Shown piece after piece: positions 1 to 9,129 of a stretch of 64,000 bases of DNA. The translations under genes and the position numbers were made by a program. Origin of the DNA: Ruegeria aquimaris (GTDB taxonomy: Bacteria > Pseudomonadota > Alphaproteobacteria > Rhodobacterales > Rhodobacteraceae); assembly GCF_025751555.1 (NCBI RefSeq), contig NZ_JAOWLB010000001.1, positions 124,001 to 188,000 of the forward strand, read 5' to 3'. The stretch's first letter is position 1. Each line of letters starts with the position of its first letter. The notes under the pieces were generated by a model. It was not told where the DNA came from. It saw nothing but the letters and a program-made list of their open reading frames with translations, and made no database searches.

Positions 1-628
1 CGCCCGACCCGGCGGTGTTGGTCTTGAGCCAGGTATTGCCCATGTCGCCGTCCTGCTCGTTGGCCATGACGACTTCCTTGTCGACAATGCCGCCGATGGT
101 CGCCGTCAGACAGTTCAGCACAAACGAGGTCGCATAGGGTTTGTCGGTGGTGATGGTGACCGTGTTGCCGTCGGCCTTGATGGTTTCGGCCACGTTTTCG
201 GCGGTAAAGCCGAACTGGGTCAGGATAAAGGCCGGCGTCTTGTTCAGGATCACCGCCCGTCGTAACGAGAATTCCACATCCTCGGCACGCACCGGGTTGC
301 CGGAATGGAACTTCAGTCCCTCGCGAATGGTAAAGGTGATCGAGCGCTTGTCCTCGCTCACCGTCCAGCTTTCGGCGATCTCGGGCTGATAACCCGCCTT
401 CAGGTCGGTCGGGTCGAAGTTGACCAGCTTCATATAGACATTGCGGCTGACATCCGAGCCTGCGAATTCAAAGCTCTCCGCCGGGTCCAGCGTGGTGATA
501 TCGTCGATCCGGTTCGCGATCACCAACATGTTGGGCGGCGTCTCGGCCTGTGCCATCGGCACCGGAGCGGTCATCACGACGGCCGCGCCCAGCACGGCGG
601 TCGATAGAAGTCGGTTCAAAGCATTCAT
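1..628 (-). CDS. ABC transporter substrate-binding protein, family 5 (partial, runs off left edge)
   Basis: Translating the minus strand from the ATG at 628 gives about 209 codons with no stop before the window edge, so only the N-terminal part is present. Residues 1-28 form a signal peptide ending in an AQA cleavage motif. The mature start (residues about 33-60: VIANRIDDITTLDPA) and the later WTVSEDKRSITFTIREGLKFH stretch are typical of periplasmic oligopeptide/dipeptide-binding proteins (SBP_bac_5). An AGGAGAGG ribosome site lies 10 bases upstream. It follows the dipeptidase gene by 50 bases on the same strand, so the pair probably imports and splits small peptides. The exact ligand cannot be read from the sequence. 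Confidence 0.85.
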   Translation of the reverse strand, partial: MNALNRLLSTAVLGAAVVMTAPVPMAQAETPPNMLVIANRIDDITTLDPAESFEFAGSDVSRNVYMKLVNFDPTDLKAGYQPEIAESWTVSEDKRSITFTIREGLKFHSGNPVRAEDVEFSLRRAVILNKTPAFILTQFGFTAENVAETIKADGNTVTITTDKPYATSFVLNCLTATIGGIVDKEVVMANEQDGDMGNTWLKTNTAGSG

Positions 629-678
629 TTTGTCTTTTCCTCTCCTGTTGTCTTGGTCTTGGTCAATTCTTGCGGTGG

Positions 679-1737
679 TCACGCGCCCCAGGTGCGTTCC
701 AGCACGCGCAGCCAGTTGTCACGGCACAGCTTGTCGATCAGCGCCGCGCCATAGCCATGGTCGGCCATGGCCTGACGCAGCACCGGCAGATCGGCCACCG
801 TGGTCAGCGCCTCGGGCACGATGGCGCCGTCATAGTCCGAGCCGAGGCCGACGCCGTCCTCGCCCAGAACTCCCATCATGTGATCGAGATGGCGCAACAT
901 GGTCTCGAGCGGCACATCGCTCAGCTTGCGCCCGTCTTCGCGCAGAAAGGCCACCGCGAAATTCAACCCCACCATCCCGTCGCTTTCGGCAATCGCGCGC
1001 AGCTGATCATCGGTCAGGTTGCGCGAGATGGGACAGAGCGCGTGGGCGTTGGAATGGGTTGCCACCAGCGGTTTGTCCGAATGACGGGCAACATCCCAGA
1101 AGCCTGCTTCATTCATGTGCGACAGGTCGATCAGAATGCCCAGCTGATTGCAGCGCCGCACCAGCCGGATGCCGTGATCGGTCAGCCCCGGCCCGATATC
1201 GGGCCCCGAGGGAAAGCGGAACGGCACCCCATAGCCAAAGATCGTGTTGCGGCTCCAGACTGGTCCCAGCGAGCGCAGCCCGGCGGCGTGCAGCACATCC
1301 AGCATATGCAGGTCGGGGTCGATCCCCTCGGCCCCTTCGATGTGGAAGATGGCGGCGATCCGCCCCGACGCCAGCGCCGCGCGCATCTCAGCCACACTAC
1401 GACAGACGCTTAGCGCGCCTTGACGCTCAAGCTCGAACAGGATCGCGGCCTGGCTCAGCACCACCGGCAGCGCGTCCTCCCAGTCGATCGGTTCGGGAAG
1501 CGGCAGGTCATAGCTGGCATTGGTCATCTCAGCATCGCGGGCCTCGCGATCCATTGGCGAGGGCACGTAGACCGCAAAGAAGCCGCCGCCAAAGCCACCC
1601 GCCTGCGCCTTGGGCAGGTCAATTGCGCCGTCGCGCCCGGTCAGGAAGGTGCCCGCCTGCGCCATCCCGCCCGCGCGATACAGCTTGAGCAGGACATCGT
1701 TATGCCCGTCGATGATCGCCGGATGCGTTGCCGGCAT
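679..1737 (-). CDS. Membrane dipeptidase, peptidase family M19 (renal dipeptidase-like)
   Basis: The 352-residue length is normal for M19 dipeptidases, zinc enzymes that cleave dipeptides, often ones with unusual or D-residues. The metal site is recognisable: HxD at residues 12-14 (DGHND), a bridging Glu in HIEGAEGID, the THSNAHAL histidine with the following SRNLTD, and GSDYDG near the C-terminus. No signal peptide is visible, so a cytoplasmic enzyme is likely. The start has a strong GGGGGAGG site. It leads a minus-strand pair with the ABC binding-protein gene and is divergent from a LysR regulator, which may control it. Substrate is unknown. Confidence 0.88.
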   Translation of the reverse strand: MPATHPAIIDGHNDVLLKLYRAGGMAQAGTFLTGRDGAIDLPKAQAGGFGGGFFAVYVPSPMDREARDAEMTNASYDLPLPEPIDWEDALPVVLSQAAILFELERQGALSVCRSVAEMRAALASGRIAAIFHIEGAEGIDPDLHMLDVLHAAGLRSLGPVWSRNTIFGYGVPFRFPSGPDIGPGLTDHGIRLVRRCNQLGILIDLSHMNEAGFWDVARHSDKPLVATHSNAHALCPISRNLTDDQLRAIAESDGMVGLNFAVAFLREDGRKLSDVPLETMLRHLDHMMGVLGEDGVGLGSDYDGAIVPEALTTVADLPVLRQAMADHGYGAALIDKLCRDNWLRVLERTWGA

Positions 1738-1804
1738 GGTGAGCCTCCCCCGTTGGCGGTTGCCCGGATAGTAGAAGAAGAAATTTGCATGGCAGAGTCA
1801 AAAC

Positions 1805-1825
1805 TGTATGATTTATACTCATACA
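1805..1825. promoter_or_regulatory. 21-bp inverted repeat between dipeptidase and LysR gene, candidate LysR operator
   Basis: TGTATGA and TCATACA are perfect 7-base arms separated by 7 bases, lying in the 111-base divergent intergenic region 24 bases before the LysR start. The central TATACT could serve as a -10 element toward the LysR gene. A TTGACT (complement of 1796-1801) immediately downstream on the minus strand could be the -35 of the dipeptidase gene. The arrangement fits an autoregulated LysR T-N11-A type site. Function is inferred. Confidence 0.5.
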
Positions 1826-1848
1826 TCTAGTCTGAACTTGAGAGCACC

Positions 1849-2760
1849 ATGGCCAAGCCCAAGACCTGGCACTCGCTGCCCGAGTATTTCGCCCTGCGTG
1901 CGCTGATGCAGACCGGTACCACCACCGGTGCCGCGCATCAGCTGGGCCTGTCGCAATCGGCGGTCAGCCGCTCGGTCGCCAGTCTGGAAAACCGGCTGGG
2001 CACGGCTCTATTCGAACGCGAGGCGGGCCGGTTGCGCCCGACGCAAGAGGCGGTGCGGCTGAACCTGCGCCTCGACCCGCTGTTCGAAGCGCTCGACCGG
2101 ATCGACGGACAGACCGAGCCGGTGCGCGAGACGCTGCGCCTGATCGCGCCGCCCTCATACGCGCACCGTTTCCTGGTGGCACAGATCAGCAGTTTCCTGG
2201 ACATGAACCCGGCGTTTTTCGTCAGCTTCGAGGTCAATACCTCAGACGAAGTGACACGCGGCATTTTGGACGACCGCTTTGACCTGGGCATCAGCGGGGT
2301 CGAGCAGAGCCGCGCGGGCGTCAAGACCATGCCCTATCGCGTGTCGGGCGCGGTCTGTGCCATGCCAACCGATCACCCGCTGGCAACGCGTGACCGGGTC
2401 GGGCCCGCCGATCTTCACGGGCAGGACATGATCGCACTGACCCGCCGCCACGTTCGGCGCGGGCAACTGGAACGGCTGCTGCATCAGGCCCGTGCCACGC
2501 CGCGCATCGTGGCCGAGGTTTCGACCTCTTTCGCTGCCGCCGACCTGGCAAGGGAGGGTTTGGGGCTGACCGTGATCAACCCCTTTCCGATCTACCATTA
2601 CCGCGCCGGGGATCTGGCCTTTGTGCCCTTTGTCTCAGACCTGGAATACCGTAGCTATTTCCTGGTCTCCGAAACACGGCCGATGACCCGCCCTGCCCGC
2701 GCCTTCATGCGGCACTTGCGGCTGAACACGCCGCCTGACCCGTTTTCGCGCAAGGCCTGA
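1849..2760 (+). CDS. LysR-family transcriptional regulator
   Basis: 303 residues, the usual LysR size. Residues about 8-65 form the winged helix-turn-helix (GAAHQLGLSQSAVSRSVASL, then the ENRLGTALFER wing), followed by a substrate-binding effector domain (residues 90-295). It is divergent from the dipeptidase/ABC pair with a 21-bp palindrome between them, the normal layout of a LysR regulator and its target. It lies tail to tail with udh, whose stop is only about 5 bases away, so it could also act on the sugar-acid genes, although no site was found there. The effector cannot be deduced. Confidence 0.93.
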   Translation: MAKPKTWHSLPEYFALRALMQTGTTTGAAHQLGLSQSAVSRSVASLENRLGTALFEREAGRLRPTQEAVRLNLRLDPLFEALDRIDGQTEPVRETLRLIAPPSYAHRFLVAQISSFLDMNPAFFVSFEVNTSDEVTRGILDDRFDLGISGVEQSRAGVKTMPYRVSGAVCAMPTDHPLATRDRVGPADLHGQDMIALTRRHVRRGQLERLLHQARATPRIVAEVSTSFAAADLAREGLGLTVINPFPIYHYRAGDLAFVPFVSDLEYRSYFLVSETRPMTRPARAFMRHLRLNTPPDPFSRKA

Positions 2761-2764
2761 CCCG

Positions 2765-3568
2765 TCATTCCTGGTGAATTGGCTCGGCGGTGAACCCACC
2801 ACCCTGGTACAGCGCGTCAGGCGCGTCGACCGGCCCTTGCGGCTCGCTTGTTTCCAGTTCCGCGCGCCAGATCTCGGACGTATCCTGCGGCCCCCAACCC
2901 AGATACCGGACGTGCGAATTGTCCCACCAGCCAGAGCGCGTCCGCGACACTCCGTAAATCACCGGACATCCTAGCCGCGGTATGACAAAACAGCGCTCGA
3001 CCAGCGAGAACAGATCGCGATAGCTGAGCCAGGTGGACAGCATCCGCCGATTGCGTGGTTTGGGGAAGCAGGATCCGATCCGAACCCGCGCCGTTTCGAT
3101 GCCGAACTTTTTCCAATAGACCAACGCCAATTGCTCGCCATAGACTTTGGAAGCCCCATAGAGCCCGTCCGCCATCGGCGGGGTAAATGCATCAAGCTGT
3201 TCATCGGTGCGGTAGAACCCGATCGTGTGGTTGGACGAGGCGAAGAAGATCCGCGGTTTTCCCGTGACCCGTGCCGCCTCATAGAGGTTATAGACCCCCC
3301 GGATGTTGCCCCGCTCGATCAGTTCGAAAGTCTTCTCGGTACTCACTCCACCAAAATGGGCCACCGCGTCGCAACCATCGACCAGGTTCCGCACTGCGGC
3401 AGCATCGCCCAAGTCGGCCTGAATGAACTCCTCGTTCCCGTTCACTCCCGCTACCGGCACCATGTCGCTCAGACGGATCTCTTCGGCTAGGTCCGCAAGA
3501 TGGCTGCGGGCCTGAGTTCCCAACGCCCCCGCGGCGCCGGTGATCAACAGGCGTTTCAACTTTGCCAT
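2765..3568 (-). CDS. udh: Uronate dehydrogenase (NAD-dependent, SDR superfamily)
   Basis: 267 residues, matching the roughly 265-residue uronate dehydrogenases of Agrobacterium and Pseudomonas. These oxidise D-galacturonate or D-glucuronate to the aldaro-1,5-lactone with NAD+. Visible features are the N-terminal Rossmann motif GAAGALG, the FASSNHTIGFY segment, YGASK (catalytic YxxxK), VRIGSC, RRMLSTWLS and WWDNSH, all close to the remembered Agrobacterium enzyme. The start has GGAGG five bases upstream. It is the last gene of the long minus-strand operon, 11 bases after an aldolase. With the cycloisomerase-like gene at 28603 it supplies the first two steps of oxidative uronate breakdown. Confidence 0.85.
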   Translation of the reverse strand: MAKLKRLLITGAAGALGTQARSHLADLAEEIRLSDMVPVAGVNGNEEFIQADLGDAAAVRNLVDGCDAVAHFGGVSTEKTFELIERGNIRGVYNLYEAARVTGKPRIFFASSNHTIGFYRTDEQLDAFTPPMADGLYGASKVYGEQLALVYWKKFGIETARVRIGSCFPKPRNRRMLSTWLSYRDLFSLVERCFVIPRLGCPVIYGVSRTRSGWWDNSHVRYLGWGPQDTSEIWRAELETSEPQGPVDAPDALYQGGGFTAEPIHQE

Positions 3569-3579
3569 ATTCGCCTCCG

Positions 3580-4398
3580 TCAGTAGCCGCTGGGCTTGTC
3601 GCCGGAACCCGCACCGGCACCGCCGCCCAACAACGCGCGCGCCTCGGTGACGGCACCGCGCGAGCCGGACGCCAGCAGCGCAGAGTCAGCCGCAATCGTC
3701 ACCATGTCAAATCCCCAGCCAACCGCCTGCGCCGCATAGGCCGGGGTCCCGCAATGCAGCCCTGCGGCGATGCCCGCGCGCTTGGCTGCCGCCAGAATGT
3801 CCTTGATCGTGTCGATCATCTCGGGCTCGGTCCGGTCCACGCCCGCAGGCAACCGGCCATTCGTCACCCCCAACGTCAGGTCGGATGGCCCGATATAGAT
3901 ACCGTCCAGCCCCGGCGTGGCACAGATCGCATCCACATTGGTGAATGCCTCGCCAGTTTCGATCATCGCCAACACCATCACCTGGTCATTCGCTTCCGCT
4001 GGATAGTTCGCCCCGGCCGAGAAGCTGACCCGTGTCGGGCCAAAGCTGCGGTTGCCGCGCGGCGGATAGCGCACCATCGACACCAGGTCGGCCGCCTCTT
4101 CGGCGGTGTTGACCATCGGACAGATGATGCCATAGGCCCCGGCATCGAGCAGTTTCATGATAATCCCCGGTTCGCGCCACGGCGCGCGCGCGATTGGCGT
4201 TACCCCGCTGGCGCGCATCGCCTGCAACATCGCCTTGGCGTCGGAATAGTCAAGGAAGCCGTGTTGCAGGTCGATGGTCAGGCTGTCGAACCCAGCCGCG
4301 GCCATGATCTCGGCGGTGAATGGATTGCCGATGCCAAGCCAGCCGTTGAGTGTGGGGCGGCCCTCGGACCAGGCCTGTTTGACTGCGTTGGGGATCAT
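3580..4398 (-). CDS. HpcH/HpaI-family aldolase (2-dehydro-3-deoxy-aldarate aldolase type)
   Basis: Class II, metal-dependent pyruvate aldolase family, 272 residues from the internal ATG at 4398. This start is preferred because it has a GAGGAAAGG site and begins at the family N-terminus. Seen motifs are DLQHG (residue about 44), APWREP, a YPPRGNRSFGP loop, the metal ligands in MIETGEAF and the GIYIGPSDL signature. GarL of this family cleaves 5-keto-4-deoxy-D-glucarate to pyruvate and tartronate semialdehyde. The neighbouring uronate dehydrogenase and the GarR-like reductase at 11772 make this reaction plausible, but related members act on 4-hydroxy-2-oxo acids of other lengths. It lies between udh and an enolase-superfamily gene. 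Confidence 0.82.
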   Translation of the reverse strand: MIPNAVKQAWSEGRPTLNGWLGIGNPFTAEIMAAAGFDSLTIDLQHGFLDYSDAKAMLQAMRASGVTPIARAPWREPGIIMKLLDAGAYGIICPMVNTAEEAADLVSMVRYPPRGNRSFGPTRVSFSAGANYPAEANDQVMVLAMIETGEAFTNVDAICATPGLDGIYIGPSDLTLGVTNGRLPAGVDRTEPEMIDTIKDILAAAKRAGIAAGLHCGTPAYAAQAVGWGFDMVTIAADSALLASGSRGAVTEARALLGGGAGAGSGDKPSGY

Positions 4399-4426
4399 GG
4401 ATGCTACCTTTCCTCTCTGCAAAACG

Positions 4427-5518
4427 TCACGCGACGCGGTACGGGGCCAGCAGGTCCCAATCGAAGATGACACCGGTGCCCGGTTCGTCCGGGGCCAGCG
4501 CCATGTGGTTTTCCACCCTCAGAGGGCGTTTGGTATAGCGGTCGATCGGGAAGGAATGCACCTCGATCAATCCGGCATGGGGCTGTGCGGATACAAGGCT
4601 GACATGCAGTTCCTGCATCCCGTGCGAACAGATCGGTAAGCCCGCTTTGCGTGCCAGCGCGGCCACTTGCAACCAGCCGGTGATGCCGCCGCAATTCGAC
4701 GCATCGGGTTGCAGGAACGACAGCCCGGCCCGGTCCACGGCATATTCGAACTCGTGGATCGTGTGCAGGTTCTCGCCCATCGCCAGCGGCACCGGGCTGA
4801 CCTTGGACAGGCGCCCATAGGCGTCGTAGTCGTCCGGGATCATCGGTTCCTCGAACCACAGCAGGTCGAATGGCGCAAAAACCTGCGCCGCCTCGGTCGC
4901 CTGTGCCTCGGACATCGAGTAATTGGCGTCAACGGCAAACGCGATATCCGGGCCGATCAGTTGGCGAACGGCGGCGATGCGCGCCAGGTCTTCGTCCAGC
5001 GTCGGCTGACCGATCTTGATCTTGACCCCGTCGAACCCGGCGTCGAGATAGCCGCGAATGCTTTCCAGCAGCTTGGGCAGGTCAAAGCCAAGGTCGATGC
5101 CGCCGCAATAGGCACGGCAACGGTCCGATGCGCCGCCCGCCATCCTCACAAGCGATTTGCCAAGGGTTTTCCCGCGCAGGTCCCACAAGGCGATGTCGAC
5201 CGCCGAGATGGCGAAGCTGGCGATGCCGCCCCGGGCGACATAATGCACATGCCATTGCATCGCCTCGTAAAGCGCCTCGACCGGCTCCGCCGCCTGCCCG
5301 CGCAGGAACGGCGCAAGGTCATGGGTGATCATCGCGTGGATCGCGTGACCGCCCTTGCCTCCGGTATAGGTATATCCGGTGCCTGTCGAACCATCGCTCA
5401 GCGTCACTGTCGCGGTTACCAGTTCGAAATGCGTGTGATCGCCGTGTTTGGCGTCCACCAGCACCTCGTCCAGCGGAACATGATACAGGCGCGGTTCGAC
5501 CGAGACGATACGGCTCAT
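4427..5518 (-). CDS. Mandelate racemase/muconate lactonizing enzyme family protein (sugar-acid dehydratase type)
   Basis: 363 residues; the start at 5518 is chosen because its ATGA overlaps the upstream stop. The enolase-superfamily barrel is clear: a KxK catalytic pair in DGVKIKIG, metal ligands in VDANYS, WFEEP and AMGENLH, and a late histidine in CSHGMQELH. Members dehydrate or epimerise sugar acids by removing a proton next to a carboxylate. It is distinct from the Gci-like gene at 28603, so this island has two such enzymes. Its place directly before the aldolase and udh suggests it feeds a 2-keto-3-deoxy acid to them. Talarate/galactarate or aldonate dehydratase activity are possibilities, not established. 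Confidence 0.83.
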   Translation of the reverse strand: MSRIVSVEPRLYHVPLDEVLVDAKHGDHTHFELVTATVTLSDGSTGTGYTYTGGKGGHAIHAMITHDLAPFLRGQAAEPVEALYEAMQWHVHYVARGGIASFAISAVDIALWDLRGKTLGKSLVRMAGGASDRCRAYCGGIDLGFDLPKLLESIRGYLDAGFDGVKIKIGQPTLDEDLARIAAVRQLIGPDIAFAVDANYSMSEAQATEAAQVFAPFDLLWFEEPMIPDDYDAYGRLSKVSPVPLAMGENLHTIHEFEYAVDRAGLSFLQPDASNCGGITGWLQVAALARKAGLPICSHGMQELHVSLVSAQPHAGLIEVHSFPIDRYTKRPLRVENHMALAPDEPGTGVIFDWDLLAPYRVA

Positions 5519-6477
5519 AGACCACGGCACTCCGGCACCGGGGTCAGCACGGTGCCATCCTTGAGGAATTGCGAGAGGTTGTCGCAGGTCAGATCGCCCA
5601 TCGCCTGCCGCGTTTCCACTGTGGCCGAGCCGACATGCGGCGTCAGCACCACGTTCTCCATCCGCTTCAGCGCATCGGGCACCTTGGGTTCAGCCTCGAA
5701 CACATCCAGGCCCGCGCCGCCCAAGGCGCCGCCTTCCAATGCCGCAACCAGCGCCAGTTCATCCACGACCGAACCGCGCGAGACGTTGATCAGCACGCCC
5801 TCGGCGCCCAGCGCGGCAAGGACCGCCGCATTGACGATATGGCGTGTCCCGGGTCCGCCCGGAGTGATGCAGACCAGCGCATCGCATTCCGCCGCCATCG
5901 CTTCGAGATTGTCGAAATAGGGATAGTCCACCGGTTTTGGGGTACGGCTGTGATAAGTCACCTTCGCGCCGAAGGCCTGTACCCGGTCGGCGATGGTCTG
6001 CCCGATCCGGCCAAGGCCGACGACGCCCACGGTTGTTCCCTTGACCGAGCGGGTCAGGGGAAAGGCGCCCTTTTCCTCCCACCCGCCCTTGCGCACCCAG
6101 CGGTCGGCCGGCACCAGCCGCCGATAGACCGCCAGCCACAGCAGGATGGCGGTATCTGCGACCTCGTCGTTCAGCACATCAGGCGTGTGCGACACCAGAA
6201 TGCCGCGCGCCGCCGCCCCGGTTGCGTCGATGGCGTCGTAGCCGACGCCATAGGAGGAGACCACCTTGAGATTCGGCAGCGCCATCATGACATAGGGCGG
6301 AACCCCCCAATGCCCATCCGTCGCAACCGCCACAATATCGGACCCGCGCGCCGCCAGCATCGCGGCACGCTCTGCCTCGGGGGTGTCGAACAGGCGGGTG
6401 ACCTCGAACTCGGCCTCGAACCGGGCGCGCATCCGCTCGGTCACGTTGCCGATCTGGAGAAGATGTGGCTTAGTCAT
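5515..6477 (-). CDS. D-isomer-specific 2-hydroxyacid dehydrogenase (glyoxylate/hydroxypyruvate reductase type)
   Basis: 320 residues with the two-domain formate/glycerate dehydrogenase fold. The nucleotide motif is VGLGRIGQ (residues about 152-159), followed by the NADP-type SRTPK turn. Catalytic Arg is in [10 protein letters not shown], Glu in DVFEAEP and His in LTPHVGS. GhrB-like members reduce glyoxylate or hydroxypyruvate with NADPH. In this operon it could remove the small 2-oxo acids released by diketo-acid hydrolysis or by aldolase plus isomerase steps. Its start overlaps the preceding gene's stop by 8 bases, and its stop overlaps the following start by an ATGA, so it is translationally coupled on both sides. 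Confidence 0.9.
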   Translation of the reverse strand: MTKPHLLQIGNVTERMRARFEAEFEVTRLFDTPEAERAAMLAARGSDIVAVATDGHWGVPPYVMMALPNLKVVSSYGVGYDAIDATGAAARGILVSHTPDVLNDEVADTAILLWLAVYRRLVPADRWVRKGGWEEKGAFPLTRSVKGTTVGVVGLGRIGQTIADRVQAFGAKVTYHSRTPKPVDYPYFDNLEAMAAECDALVCITPGGPGTRHIVNAAVLAALGAEGVLINVSRGSVVDELALVAALEGGALGGAGLDVFEAEPKVPDALKRMENVVLTPHVGSATVETRQAMGDLTCDNLSQFLKDGTVLTPVPECRGL

Positions 6478-7315
6478 CGGCCCGCACCTCCTGCCGCTGG
6501 ATACCCAGTCCCTCGATCCGCAACTCCATCACATCGCCCGCTTTCAGGAATGTCGGCGGCTTCATGCCGCCGCCCACGCCCGGCGGCGTCCCGGTCGAGA
6601 TCACGTCGCCCGGATGCAGGGTGAAGAGTTGGCTCAGATGCGAAATGATCTGGCGCACGGTAAAGATCATCGTCGCCGTGTTACCGGTCTGCATCCGTTT
6701 GCCGTTCACCTCCAGTGACATCGCCAGCGCCTGCGGATCGGCGATCTCGTCGCGGGTCACCAGCCAGGGCCCGGTCGGCCCGAAAGTGTCGCAGCTCTTG
6801 CCCTTGGTCCATTGCCCGCTCAGCTTGTTCTGGAATGTCCGCTCGGACACGTCGTTGCAGATGCAATAGCCCGCGACATGGTCCAGCGCCTCCTCTTCGC
6901 TGACGTATTTCGCGGCCTTGCCGATCACCACGCCCAGTTCGCATTCCCAGTCGGTCGTGGTCGAGCCGCGCGGCATCACCACGTCGTCGTTGGGGCCGAC
7001 AACGGCCGAATTGGCCTTCATGAACAGGACAGGATGCTCGGGGTATGGCAGGTTCATCTCGTCGGCGTGATCGGAATAGTTGAGCCCGATGCACATGAAC
7101 TTGGTAAACCCGGTGACACAGGCGCCTAGGCGCGGGTTTCCAGATACCAATGGCAGGCTGCTCGGATCAAGCGCACGTAGACGGTTCAGGCTTGCATCGT
7201 CCAGCATCGCACCACTGATGTCGGCTACATGTGCGCTCAGGTCCCGGATATTGCCGTCGGCGTCCAGCAGACCCGGCTTTTCGGCGCCGACAGCCCCATA
7301 TCGCAGAAGTTTCAT
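6470..7315 (-). CDS. Fumarylacetoacetate hydrolase family protein (2,4-diketo-3-deoxy sugar-acid hydrolase type)
   Basis: 281 residues with the FAH catalytic domain from about residue 70: CIGLNYSDHA, the metal ligands in WECELGVVIG and a D in YCICNDVSER, then GKSCDTFGPTGPW and the GDVISTGTPPGVG signature. Short FAH proteins of this kind hydrolyse 2,4-diketo-3-deoxy-L-fuconate or -rhamnonate to pyruvate and lactate; ureidoglycolate-lyase annotations also occur. The same operon carries a matching 2-keto-3-deoxy acid dehydrogenase (9130) and an IlvD-type dehydratase (7331), so a dehydratase, dehydrogenase, hydrolase series is likely. It lies 15 bases downstream of the dehydratase. Confidence 0.86.
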   Translation of the reverse strand: MKLLRYGAVGAEKPGLLDADGNIRDLSAHVADISGAMLDDASLNRLRALDPSSLPLVSGNPRLGACVTGFTKFMCIGLNYSDHADEMNLPYPEHPVLFMKANSAVVGPNDDVVMPRGSTTTDWECELGVVIGKAAKYVSEEEALDHVAGYCICNDVSERTFQNKLSGQWTKGKSCDTFGPTGPWLVTRDEIADPQALAMSLEVNGKRMQTGNTATMIFTVRQIISHLSQLFTLHPGDVISTGTPPGVGGGMKPPTFLKAGDVMELRIEGLGIQRQEVRADD

Positions 7316-7330
7316 GTCATCTCGTCCTTC

Positions 7331-9112
7331 TCAGTGATTGTCGCGCGGCAGCGCGCTGTTTCCGATGTCGCGATAGGCGTCGGCCCCGCGCAATGTCATC
7401 CCCTCCGAGAACGGGCGTACCCGCTCGCGGAAAATCTCCTGCCAGGGCGACTGGCTGGGCGGGGTAAAGGGATGGTCGGGCAGCGCGGCACGGCGCGCGA
7501 CCAGTTCCTCGTCGCTGACCAGCATATTGGCGGTGCAGGCGTTGAGGTCGATCCGAAGCATGTCGCCGGTACGCACCAGCGCCAGCCCTCCGCCTTCGGC
7601 CGCCTCGGGCGAGGCGTTCAGGATCGAGGGAGATCCAGAGGTACCCGACTGCCGCCCATCGCCGATGCAGGGCAGCGCGTGGATCCCCTGTTTCAACAGG
7701 TAGGAGGGCGGCCGCATGTTCACCACCTCGGCCCCGCCGGGGTATCCGATGGGGCCTGATCCGCGCATGATCAGGATGCAATGGGCGTCAATGCCAAGGG
7801 CTTCGTCGTCGATCCGGGCGTGAAAGTCCTCGGGGCCGTCGAAAACGATGGCCCTGCCTTCAAAGGCGTTCGGATCATCGGGGTTATCCAGATATCGCTG
7901 CTGGAACTCCGGGCTGATCACGCTGGTCTTCATGATCGCGCTGTCGAACAGATTGCCCTTGAGGTTGATGAACCCCGCATCGCGTTTCATCGGCGCGGCA
8001 ACGGACTTGATCACCGCCGGGTTCTCGCTGCGGCGGCCCTCGCAATTCTCGCCGATGCCCCGCCCGTTAACCGTAACGGCACCCGGATGTGGCAGCAGCC
8101 CCTCGGCCAGCAATTCGCCCACCACCGCAGGCACGCCGCCCGCACGGTGATAATCCTCGGCCAGGTATTCGCCCGCTGGCTGAAGGTTGACCAGCAGCGG
8201 CACCTTGTGGCCAAGGCGCTGCCAGTCATCATTGTCCAGCGACACACCCAGATGCCGGGCAATGCCGTTCAGGTGGATCGGCGCGTTGGTCGACCCGCCA
8301 ATGGCCGAGTTCACCACGATCGCGTTCTCGAAGGCCGCCCGGGTCATGATATCGGACGGCTTCAGGTCCTCGTGAACCATCTCGACGATCCGCCGCCCGG
8401 TCTCATAGGCCATCTGCCCGCGCTCACGATAGGGCGCGGGGATCGCCGCGGAACCGGGCAGCTGCATGCCCAGCGCCTCGGCCAGGCTGTTCATCGTGCT
8501 GGCGGTGCCCATCGTGTTGCAGTACCCCACGGAAGGCGCCGAAGAGGCTACCAGTTCCATGAAGCCCGCATCGTCGATCTCGCCCGCCGCCAGCAACTCG
8601 CGCGCCTTCCAGACGATGGTGCCCGACCCGGTACGCTCGCCCCGGAACCAACCATTCAGCATCGGTCCCACCGAAAAGGCGATGGCCGGGATGTTCACCG
8701 TCGCCGCAGCCATCAAGAGCGCCGGTGTGGTCTTGTCGCAGCCGATGTTGAGCACCACCCCGTCCAGCGGATAGCCGAACAACGTTTCCACCAGGCTCAG
8801 GTAGGCTAGGTTGCGATCCAGCATTGCGGTGGGCCGCTTGCCGGTCTCCTGGATCGGGTGCACCGGAACCTCGATCACCGTGCCACCCGCCGATATGATC
8901 CCGTCGCGGACCCGCTTGGACAATTCCACATGGTGACGGTTGCAGGGGCTCAGGTCGGATCCGGTTTGCGCGATGGCGATGATCGGCTTGCCCGACTGCA
9001 ACTCCTCCCGCGTCAACCCATAATTCAGATAGCGCTCGAGATAGAGCGCGGTCATCTCGCGATTGTCCGGGTTGTCGAACCAGAATTGCGAACGCAGACG
9101 CCGTTTGGTCAT
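7331..9112 (-). CDS. Sugar-acid dehydratase, IlvD/Edd family (D-xylonate dehydratase-like)
   Basis: 593 residues, close to Caulobacter XylD in length and along much of the chain: WFDNPD near the N-terminus, [70 protein letters not shown] and a C-terminal LPRDNH. The three cysteines in PCNRHH, GCDKT and GYCNT are the iron-sulfur ligands of the family. These enzymes turn aldonates into 2-keto-3-deoxy acids. The start at 9112 has a GGGGAGAGGAAAG site; an in-frame start at 9133 is less likely. It is followed by the FAH-type hydrolase and preceded by the SDR. Which aldonate it uses is not decided by sequence. Confidence 0.9.
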   Translation of the reverse strand: MTKRRLRSQFWFDNPDNREMTALYLERYLNYGLTREELQSGKPIIAIAQTGSDLSPCNRHHVELSKRVRDGIISAGGTVIEVPVHPIQETGKRPTAMLDRNLAYLSLVETLFGYPLDGVVLNIGCDKTTPALLMAAATVNIPAIAFSVGPMLNGWFRGERTGSGTIVWKARELLAAGEIDDAGFMELVASSAPSVGYCNTMGTASTMNSLAEALGMQLPGSAAIPAPYRERGQMAYETGRRIVEMVHEDLKPSDIMTRAAFENAIVVNSAIGGSTNAPIHLNGIARHLGVSLDNDDWQRLGHKVPLLVNLQPAGEYLAEDYHRAGGVPAVVGELLAEGLLPHPGAVTVNGRGIGENCEGRRSENPAVIKSVAAPMKRDAGFINLKGNLFDSAIMKTSVISPEFQQRYLDNPDDPNAFEGRAIVFDGPEDFHARIDDEALGIDAHCILIMRGSGPIGYPGGAEVVNMRPPSYLLKQGIHALPCIGDGRQSGTSGSPSILNASPEAAEGGGLALVRTGDMLRIDLNACTANMLVSDEELVARRAALPDHPFTPPSQSPWQEIFRERVRPFSEGMTLRGADAYRDIGNSALPRDNH

Positions 9113-9129
9113 GTCTTTCCTCTCCCCGT

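Noticed and set aside
4667-6624. Long plus-strand open frames (4667-5920, 5569-6624)
   Set aside because: They lie antisense to the enolase-superfamily and hydroxyacid dehydrogenase genes, which carry clear motifs; the antisense products have none.
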